Below are positions 6,565-11,799 of a DNA stretch of 11,799 nucleotides, piece after piece (the stretch's first letter is position 1; every line of letters starts with the position of its first letter). Position numbers and translations under genes: made by a program. This DNA comes from CAIUSP01 sp040375675 (lineage in GTDB: Bacteria; Actinomycetota; Thermoleophilia; Solirubrobacterales; 70-9). The notes under the pieces are model-generated. The model was given only the letters and a program-made list of their open reading frames with translations. It searched no databases and was not told where the DNA came from. The stretch covers positions 1-11,799 of the forward strand of contig JBEIRY010000053.1 in NCBI GenBank assembly GCA_040375675.1. The letters are read 5' to 3'.

Positions 6565-7736
6565 TCGGCGCCCTTTCTACTGGTACGGCACGCATCGAGT
6601 GCCACCTCCAGCTCATCACTGCCACTCTTCAATTGACCATTCAGCTTTGCGCTCATCGCTGCTGCAAGGCCGATCCCCACCAGCGGTCCAGCTGGTACAC
6701 CGGCAGCGACCAGGTCATCTCCACCTATTTCGAGCGTCACCGAGCGAAGATCCTCACACCACCCATCGAGCCATGCGGCTCCGAGGGCACGAGCCATGAC
6801 CAGCTCCGAGGGCGAGTGGCCCTCTGCAAGCGATGCCGCCTCTGATCCGGTGACGGGCTGCGCGCTGAATAGATATTCGGCGCCTGCCAACGACCCGAAT
6901 TCCTTAGATGGCTCCACCGCGACGGCTTCGGCCAGAACTCGCGGCCCCTCGAGACCAACCGACTCGAGGTAGCTCTCCCATACCGGCGAGTCGAGCACTT
7001 CGCAGATATCGGCGAGCAACCTCGGGTGACCTTCCGGCACGGCGAGCAGGCCCCATTCCACCGCCTTGCTGAGAGAACCACAGGCGCATTCCTCTCCTGC
7101 GCTGAGGAGGATCTCTGAACTGATTCTCTGCATGGAGACCGACCCGAGGTCGAGATCATCGAGCTGCGATTCGGTCCCCTCCTCGATCTCCATCCCTAGA
7201 CGGGCGGCATATCTGGCCGCTCGAAGCGCACGCGTCGGGTCATCGCGGAACGAGTTCAGATGGAGCGCACGCAGCAGTCCCCTCTCGAGATCGCGTTGGC
7301 CATCGTGTGGATCAATCAGGTGCTCAGGGCTCCCCAGCGGCACCGCCATCGCATTGATCGTGAAATCCCGCCGGCTGAGGTCGACCTCGACTCGTGCTGG
7401 TCGAACCTTCGGCAGCGCCCCGGGCTCTGCATAGGACTCGCTCCTAGTCCTCGCGAAGTCGATCACGACATCGTCGGGCATACGGACGGATGCCGTTTCG
7501 AACTGCTCGTGTCGAGTGACATCGCCGTCCAATCTCTCCAGGACTGGCTCCAGAGGACCATCTACTGCGAAATCGAGATCGATTGGCTGTCTTCCAAGGA
7601 GTAGATCACGGACGGCGCCGCCGACCAGATAGGTGGGGCTCTCGCCAGCCGACTCGATCAACTCGAAATAAGGCAGGGCTGACACCCGCGAAGCCAATCC
7701 TTCGGTTGAAGCTCGGTTGTCCTTGTCTTTGCTCAC
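6561..7736 (-). CDS. cca: CCA tRNA nucleotidyltransferase / poly(A) polymerase family protein
   Basis: This class II nucleotidyltransferase most likely adds or repairs the 3' CCA end of tRNA. The 391-residue product has YLVGGAVRDLLLG (36-48) with the GG-x-VRD triphosphate loop, the metal-binding D53 and D55 in IDLDFAVDG, RRDFTINAMA (122-131), DPHDGQRDLERGLLRALH (142-159) and RDDPTRALRAARYAARLG (164-181) for base recognition. No C-terminal HD phosphohydrolase motif is seen. A poly(A) polymerase cannot be excluded because the head domain is shared; tRNA maturation is the default for a single copy. I chose GTG at 7736 because AGGGAG lies 6 bases upstream and the longer frame runs antisense through the divergent gene. 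It leads the operon running to rluD. Confidence 0.9.
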   Translation of the reverse strand: MSKDKDNRASTEGLASRVSALPYFELIESAGESPTYLVGGAVRDLLLGRQPIDLDFAVDGPLEPVLERLDGDVTRHEQFETASVRMPDDVVIDFARTRSESYAEPGALPKVRPARVEVDLSRRDFTINAMAVPLGSPEHLIDPHDGQRDLERGLLRALHLNSFRDDPTRALRAARYAARLGMEIEEGTESQLDDLDLGSVSMQRISSEILLSAGEECACGSLSKAVEWGLLAVPEGHPRLLADICEVLDSPVWESYLESVGLEGPRVLAEAVAVEPSKEFGSLAGAEYLFSAQPVTGSEAASLAEGHSPSELVMARALGAAWLDGWCEDLRSVTLEIGGDDLVAAGVPAGPLVGIGLAAAMSAKLNGQLKSGSDELEVALDACRTSRKGAE

Positions 7737-7764
7737 GCCGCTCTCCCTAGCATGATGGTCGTTG
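7737..7764. promoter_or_regulatory. 28-bp divergent gap between cca and the propeller gene
   Basis: On the minus strand the gap carries AGGGAG (7743-7748), the cca ribosome binding site. On the plus strand TAGCAT (7748-7753) fits the TAnnnT -10 pattern of actinobacteria, with a TTGTCT-like -35 at 7723-7728 (19-bp spacing). If used, transcription would start at or within a few bases of the ATG at 7765, giving a leaderless or near-leaderless mRNA; no Shine-Dalgarno precedes that ATG. A cca promoter must lie inside the propeller coding region. These are inferences from short motifs. Confidence 0.25.
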
Positions 7765-9138
7765 ATGAAGGCAAAAGACGATTTGGTGAGGGTCTTTGGC
7801 AGGGCCAAAGAAGGCCTCGTGGGGCTAGCTGGGAAGGCGAACGAGTCGCTGAAGGATTTGGCCGGCCATATCCCTGAATCCAAAGAGAAGAGACTCGCTC
7901 TTGGCGGGGCAGCTGTGGCCATCATCGTCGTAGTCGTCGGCCTGTTCATCGGCCTGCACAGGCCCGGCGATGTCTCGCAGGGAGCGAACTCGGACTTCAC
8001 TGCAAAGGAAGCACGTTTGACTGGACGGGTCGTCCCGTGGAGGCTCTACGGGTTTGATGGGGCGCGCACGAGGTACCTTCCATCTTCGTATGTGAGGCCC
8101 CCATTCAAGGTGCGCTGGAGCTTTCGTGCCCACTCCTTGATGGAGTATTCGCCAGTGATTGCCGACGGTGTCGTCTATGGAATCAGCAACGACGGAGAGG
8201 CCTTTGCTGTCCGCCGCGACAGCGGCAAGGTCATCTGGAGGAGGCAAGTTTCGCGTTTGAATGCTTCCTCCCCTGTCTACTCCGACGGCAAGCTCTACGG
8301 GGTGTCTCTCGAGCCAGGTGCAGCGTTTGCGCTATCGGCCGAGACCGGCGAACTGTTGTGGAAGCGCGACCTCCCCGGCAGGTCGGAATCCTCGCCACTA
8401 GTAGCCGATGGCAAGGTCGTCTTTGGATGCGAGACGGGACGGCTCTTCGCCCTCGACGCAGGGACGGGAAAGACTGAATGGCAGACCGAGGTGGGCGGTG
8501 CGATCAAAGCCGCTCCGGCACTCGAGTCAGGAACGCTCTATATCGCAGCCTACGGAGGCATCCTGAAGGCGATCGATCTCACCGACGGCAGCGAAATCTG
8601 GAGCGCCGGCTCGCAATCGGGGGGACTACTCGGCTCGGGAAACTTCTACGCCACGCCGACCGTAGCCTTCGACCGCGTATACGTCGGCAACACCGATGGC
8701 CGGATGTACAGCTTCGAACGCCGCTCAGGTCACCTTGCCTGGAGTCGCTCTACAGGGGCCTATGTCTATGCCGCCGCGGTAGCCGCAGACACGCCCCTGA
8801 CCCGGCCATCGATCTACTTCGGTTCTTATGACGGCGATTTCTACGCGCTGGATGCGCGAACAGGCGAGGTTCGATGGCAGAGGCCAGTAGGTGGGGCTGT
8901 CTCAGGTGCTGCGAGTCTGATCGGCGGAACGCTATACGTCTCGAACCTCCGGAAAACGACGACTCTTGGGCTGAATGCAGCGTCGGGAAAGAGGACCTTC
9001 GGCTTTCCGGACGGTGCCTATAACCCTGCGATATCGGACGGCAGGTGGCTCGTGCTTACCGGCAAGAGGCGGATCTACGGCCTAGAGCCGATGGATCGAG
9101 ACAAGGCCAAAGCCAAGGCGGCTGCAGCTGCCGGCTAG
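7765..9138 (+). CDS. Membrane-anchored PQQ-like (BamB-like) beta-propeller protein
   Basis: No specific function is known. The 457-residue product has a basic amphipathic N-terminus (1-44), one transmembrane segment (about 45-64, LALGGAAVAIIVVVVGLFIGL) and then an extracytoplasmic beta-propeller, so it is probably a signal-anchored protein facing the cell wall. After an opening WRLYGFDGARTRYLP strand there are about seven PQQ-type repeats of the form DGxxYxxxxDGxxxALDxxTGKxxW, for example GKVIWRRQV, GELLWKRDL, GKTEWQTEV and GEVRWQRPV. Its nearest well-known relatives by fold are BamB and PQQ dehydrogenases; I see no dehydrogenase catalytic residues. The C-terminus is a short Lys/Ala tail. The ATG at 7765 is preferred over TTG at 7762. 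It is the only plus-strand gene. Confidence 0.85.
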   Translation: MKAKDDLVRVFGRAKEGLVGLAGKANESLKDLAGHIPESKEKRLALGGAAVAIIVVVVGLFIGLHRPGDVSQGANSDFTAKEARLTGRVVPWRLYGFDGARTRYLPSSYVRPPFKVRWSFRAHSLMEYSPVIADGVVYGISNDGEAFAVRRDSGKVIWRRQVSRLNASSPVYSDGKLYGVSLEPGAAFALSAETGELLWKRDLPGRSESSPLVADGKVVFGCETGRLFALDAGTGKTEWQTEVGGAIKAAPALESGTLYIAAYGGILKAIDLTDGSEIWSAGSQSGGLLGSGNFYATPTVAFDRVYVGNTDGRMYSFERRSGHLAWSRSTGAYVYAAAVAADTPLTRPSIYFGSYDGDFYALDARTGEVRWQRPVGGAVSGAASLIGGTLYVSNLRKTTTLGLNAASGKRTFGFPDGAYNPAISDGRWLVLTGKRRIYGLEPMDRDKAKAKAAAAAG

Positions 9139-10436
9139 GCAGTAACCGGCTCGGTGGCGATGCGCTCGATGTGAGCGCCTAGTTCCTTCAGCCGCAGGTC
9201 GATTCGTTCATACCCGCGGTCGATCTGGACGATATTCCCGATCTCCGACTCGCCCTCGGCCGCCAGAGCCGCGATCAGCATGGCCATTCCAGCACGGATA
9301 TCCGGACTCTCCACCCTCTCTCCATGAAGCTTTGCGGGCCCGCTGACTATGGCCCTGTGCGGATCGCAGAGCGTTATGCGTGCGCCCATGGCCACGAGCT
9401 TGTCCACGAAGAAGAGTCGGTTTTCGAACATTTTCTCGAAGATCAAGATCGTTCCCTCTGCCTGGGTGGCGAGTGCGAGTGCGATCGAGGTCAGGTCCGC
9501 GGGGAAGGCGGGCCAGGGCCCATCGTCGATCTTTGGCACGGCATCACCCTGGTCATCCTTGATCACCAGCTTCTGCTCCGGCGGTACGAGCAGATCCGAG
9601 CCTTCCAACATCGTCTGGAGGCCGATTCGCCTGAAGTTTCGCCGTATGCCGTCGAGGTCTTCTGCGATCACATCGCGTATCCGAAGCTCACCTCCGGTTG
9701 CGGCCGCAAGCGCCATGAAGCTGGCTATCTCGATGTGGTCAGGTGAGATCCTGTGCTCCGCACCCCCGAGCTTGTCTTGCCCGTGAACCGTCATGACGTT
9801 CGAGCCGATGCCATCGACGCTTGCACCCATCTTCGTGAGTAGGCGCGCCAGGTCTTGGACGTGCGGCTCTGATGCCGCATTGGCGATCACGGTCTCGCCG
9901 GGGATCAGCGCCGCTGCCAGCAAGGCGTTTTCGGTTCCCATGACGGATGGCTCGTCCATGAAGATCCTGCCAGCGACCAAGCCTTCCGATGGAGCCGAAA
10001 GCTCGACCCAAGTATCGCCCCCCACCCTGGCACCGAGGTCACTGAATGCGTCCAAATGTGGATCGAGCCTGCGTCTGCCGATAGTGTCGCCCCCGGGAGG
10101 TGGCATCTTGGCACTGCCGAATCGCGCAAGGAGCGGCCCCGCGGCAAGAAAAGACGCCCTTATTCGACTGGCCGGTCCTTCGGCCACCTCGGTATCGGTG
10201 ACCGAGTCGGCCTGCAGCCTGACAGTGTGCTCTCCCTCTCTCGAGACCTTCACACCGAGTGCCTCGAGTAGCTCGATCTGGGATTCGACGTCTCGAATCC
10301 GAGGCACGTTGTGCAGAATCAGCTCCTCCTCGGTGAGCAGGCACGCCGCCAATATCGGCAGCGCCGCGTTCTTGTTCCCGGCGGGTATCACCTCGCCCGA
10401 GAGTGGAACTCCTCCTTGAATGACGAATTTTTCCAT
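9135..10436 (-). CDS. murA: UDP-N-acetylglucosamine 1-carboxyvinyltransferase with Asp in place of active-site Cys
   Basis: MurA transfers enolpyruvate from PEP to UDP-GlcNAc, the first committed step of peptidoglycan synthesis. The 433-residue product has the EPSP-synthase fold with the UDP-GlcNAc/PEP-binding lysine in AGNKNAALPIL (K22), RASFLAAGPLLARFG (93-107), the mobile loop PPGGDTIGRR (113-122), PWPAFPADLTS, MFENRLFFVDKL and QIDRGYERIDLRLKELGAHIERI. Where E. coli has Cys115, the target of fosfomycin, this protein has D117. ATG at 10436 is preferred to an upstream GTG (10460) because MEKFVIQGG is the family N-terminus; neither has a strong ribosome binding site. The TAG stop overlaps the stop of the converging propeller gene in a CTAG palindrome. 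Confidence 0.96.
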   Translation of the reverse strand: MEKFVIQGGVPLSGEVIPAGNKNAALPILAACLLTEEELILHNVPRIRDVESQIELLEALGVKVSREGEHTVRLQADSVTDTEVAEGPASRIRASFLAAGPLLARFGSAKMPPPGGDTIGRRRLDPHLDAFSDLGARVGGDTWVELSAPSEGLVAGRIFMDEPSVMGTENALLAAALIPGETVIANAASEPHVQDLARLLTKMGASVDGIGSNVMTVHGQDKLGGAEHRISPDHIEIASFMALAAATGGELRIRDVIAEDLDGIRRNFRRIGLQTMLEGSDLLVPPEQKLVIKDDQGDAVPKIDDGPWPAFPADLTSIALALATQAEGTILIFEKMFENRLFFVDKLVAMGARITLCDPHRAIVSGPAKLHGERVESPDIRAGMAMLIAALAAEGESEIGNIVQIDRGYERIDLRLKELGAHIERIATEPVTA

Positions 10437-10565
10437 GGTCTTTGTTCGACCCTGTCTCACGCCCGCTGACTCAGAGCGGATACGGGTTCAAGGGATGAGG
10501 GGCAAGCGTAGCGCCGCCGCTGGAGGCCTTGCGGGAGATCTCTCGCGAACGGGAAACCGCGCCCA
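10437..10565 (-). other. murA upstream region
   Basis: These 130 bp separate the terminator at 10566-10602 from murA and should hold its promoter. I find only weak matches on the minus strand (TTGCCC, 17 bp, TATCCG). A near-perfect 16-bp palindrome centred on GAGATCTC (10531-10546) lies about 100 bp before the ATG and could be an operator. No gene is supported. Confidence 0.3.
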
Positions 10566-10602
10566 GACAAAACGAAAGGGCCCGGTTTCCCGGACCCTTC
10601 GT
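10566..10602 (-). terminator. Strong intrinsic terminator upstream of murA
   Basis: On the minus strand the stem ACGAA-GGG-T-CCGG closes a GAAA tetraloop and pairs with CCGG-G-CCC-T-TTCGT, with one mismatch and one bulge. The tail TTTCGTTTTGTC is T-rich in the minus direction only. It therefore stops transcripts arriving from the right, not murA. A TGA in a minus-strand frame (10604-10602) abuts the stem, as expected at the end of a gene. Confidence 0.75.
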
Positions 10603-11132
10603 CAGGTTCTGCCTTGCGGCTTCCCCTTAGGACTCGCCTTGCGACTCGCCCTCGAAGGAATTTCCTTGCGGTCATTCCTCCTGATCAGCAACCTACCCAT
10701 CGGCGCGCACCAGTGCAAGAGGCTCCGCAGTTATGAATCCGCAGTTTGCGGGAACAAGCAGCCAATCGAGTGGCATTCTGTCTCGATCCCAGCGAGGGAT
10801 CGTCAATCCCTCGTTTCTGCCGCGCGGCAGCACAACGCTACCTCTCCTCCCGACGGCAACGGAAATGGGCTCTCCAAAGCGAAATTCAGTAAGCCAAAAG
10901 CCTTGCAAATCACGTATTTCCGTCCGATGCTGATCCTAAATTTCCAGCCATGATCAATCAACTGATCGTACGAGTCCGCGAAGGTGTCTTCGACACCGTG
11001 GACGCAGCCATAGAGGTTCTGACCCTCGGTGAATACGGCTATGAACCGGTTTCTGAACCCATGGCCAATCGAGACTGCGAGGCGCGAGAGAGACTGAACT
11101 ATGAGCCCGCCTCGGTCGGACACTCGGATCAC
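10602..11132 (-). pseudogene. Possible frameshifted small gene or pseudogene of unknown function
   Basis: I do not recognise a family. Three coding-like stretches follow one another on the minus strand. The first (about 11132 to 10920) has high GC at third and low GC at second codon positions, including RNRFIAVFTEGQNLYGCVHG. The second is in another frame (about 10928-10693), including IRDLQGFWLTEFRFGEP. The third is back in the first frame (about 10665-10602), a basic tail ending KGKPQGRT then TGA directly at the terminator. Joined, they would give roughly 175 residues with two compensating frameshifts. No ATG with a ribosome binding site was found; GTG at 11132 is only a candidate start. 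It may be a decayed gene, a sequencing artefact or chance. A plus-strand frame (10950-11150) also looks coding-like, which weakens the call. Confidence 0.3.
10784..10830. repeat. Cluster of overlapping inverted repeats
   Basis: Three perfect inverted repeats lie within 47 bp. CGATCCC-AGCGA-GGGATCG occupies 10784-10802. CGAGGGAT-CGTCA-ATCCCTCG occupies 10793-10813 and shares its left arm with the right arm of the first, so the two hairpins exclude each other. CTGCCGCGCGGCAG, a 14-bp palindrome, occupies 10817-10830. No T-tract follows on either strand. Confidence 0.55.
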
Positions 11133-11170
11133 GCACTGTCGCCGGTCTGATCCTGCTGGCCGCCTGAACT

Positions 11171-11202
11171 GAAAAGGCCGCCCCGGTCTCCCGGAGCGGC
11201 CT
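11171..11202 (-). terminator. Intrinsic terminator of the rRNA operon
   Basis: On the minus strand AGGCCGC-T-CCGG closes a GAGA tetraloop and pairs with CCGG-G-GCGGCCT, followed by TTTTC. It lies about 13 bases past the 5S 3' end, where the end of a 16S-23S-5S transcript is expected. The stem has 11 base pairs plus one mismatch. Confidence 0.85.
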
Positions 11203-11214
11203 GATCGAATGAAA

Positions 11215-11334
11215 AACCGGCGGCGACCTACTCTCCCAGGCAGTTTCCCACCAAGTACCATCGGCGCAGAGAGGCTTAACGGCTCTGTTCGGAATGGGAA
11301 GAGGTGTTTCCCTCTCGCTATCGCGCCACCGGAA
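11215..11334 (-). rRNA. rrf: 5S ribosomal RNA
   Basis: This is the RNA of the large-subunit central protuberance. On the minus strand it starts near TTCCGGTGGC and includes GGGAAACACC, CCATTCCGAACA, GTTAAGCC and GCGCCGATGGTACT, all conserved 5S landmarks. It ends GGGAGAGTAGGTCGCCGCCGG. The terminal stem pairs CCGGTGGC with GCCGCCGG (one G-T pair), which fixes the ends to within a few bases. Length is about 120 nt. It follows the 23S gene by about 65 bp, as in a standard rRNA operon. Confidence 0.96.
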
Positions 11335-11400
11335 ATTTGTAGAGACGGTCCCGGTGGACCTTGAAAACCGCATCAGGCGCGCAAGAAACAAAAAAAACCG
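11335..11400 (-). other. 23S-5S internal transcribed spacer
   Basis: This 66-bp spacer holds an eight-T run on the minus strand (11397-11390) right after the 23S 3' end and a small hairpin GGTCC-ACCG-GGACC (11347-11360). It contains no tRNA gene. The spacer is presumably cut out during rRNA maturation. Confidence 0.7.

Positions 11401-11799
<399 letters not shown>

Noticed and set aside
5881..6636. 251-codon plus-strand frame over pgeF
   Set aside because: It is antisense to pgeF, whose metal ligands and signatures are all present on the minus strand.
7737..8000. N-terminal extension of cca by 88 residues
   Set aside because: It runs antisense through the propeller gene's membrane anchor and has low-complexity residues; GTG at 7736 has a good ribosome binding site.
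10420..10953. 177-codon plus-strand frame beginning in murA
   Set aside because: It starts antisense inside murA and crosses a minus-strand terminator; it has no recognisable motif or ribosome binding site.
10603..11170. tRNA, RNase P RNA or tmRNA in the gap beside 5S
   Set aside because: I looked for a T-loop (GGTTCRA), the RNase P GAGGAAAGTCC-type core and tmRNA ends on both strands and saw none.
10803..11261. 152-codon minus-strand frame taken as an intact gene
   Set aside because: Its 5' part lies in 5S rRNA and the rRNA terminator, so it cannot be intact as drawn; only the part after about 11132 is considered, as a possible broken gene.

Overview
The window looks like a chromosomal segment of a moderately GC-rich actinobacterium (Actinomycetota), possibly a Thermoleophilia-like lineage. 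The evidence is: SepF in a pgeF-yggS-sepF-yggT-lspA-rluD cluster; a MurA with aspartate in place of the usual active-site cysteine, as in mycobacteria; a long Ala/Glu/Lys tail on ribosomal protein S2; many GTG and TTG starts; and a membrane-anchored beta-propeller protein of a kind I associate with Thermoleophilia. The phylum is a reasonable inference; the class is a guess.

Layout, left to right. All genes are on the minus strand except one. Positions 1-490 hold the 5' two-thirds of pyrH, followed upstream by tsf and rpsB (translation block rpsB-tsf-pyrH). Positions 2286-7736 hold a tightly packed run transcribed right to left: cca, pgeF, yggS, sepF, proC, yggT, lspA and rluD. Several stop/start pairs overlap by 4 to 14 bases, which suggests one operon with translational coupling. 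It combines tRNA and rRNA maturation (cca, rluD), PLP and peptidoglycan housekeeping (yggS, pgeF), division (sepF, yggT), proline synthesis (proC) and lipoprotein processing (lspA). The only plus-strand gene, a PQQ-like beta-propeller protein with an N-terminal membrane anchor (7765-9138), diverges from cca across 28 bp and converges on murA so closely that the two stop codons share a CTAG palindrome. murA (9135-10436) follows.

Positions 10437-11170 hold no intact recognisable gene. A strong minus-strand terminator (10566-10602) abuts a stop codon, and coding-like stretches in two minus-strand frames suggest a small frameshifted gene or pseudogene. The right end is the tail of a minus-strand rRNA operon: the 3' end of 23S rRNA (about 11401-11799), a spacer, 5S rRNA (about 11215-11334) and an intrinsic terminator (11171-11202).

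Most of the window is conserved housekeeping sequence. I found no clear new system. The points most worth a second look are the MurA Cys-to-Asp change, the unexplained 10.6-11.2 kb region, the RluD-type enzyme lacking an S4 domain, the repeat-built S2 tail, and the lone anchored propeller protein.
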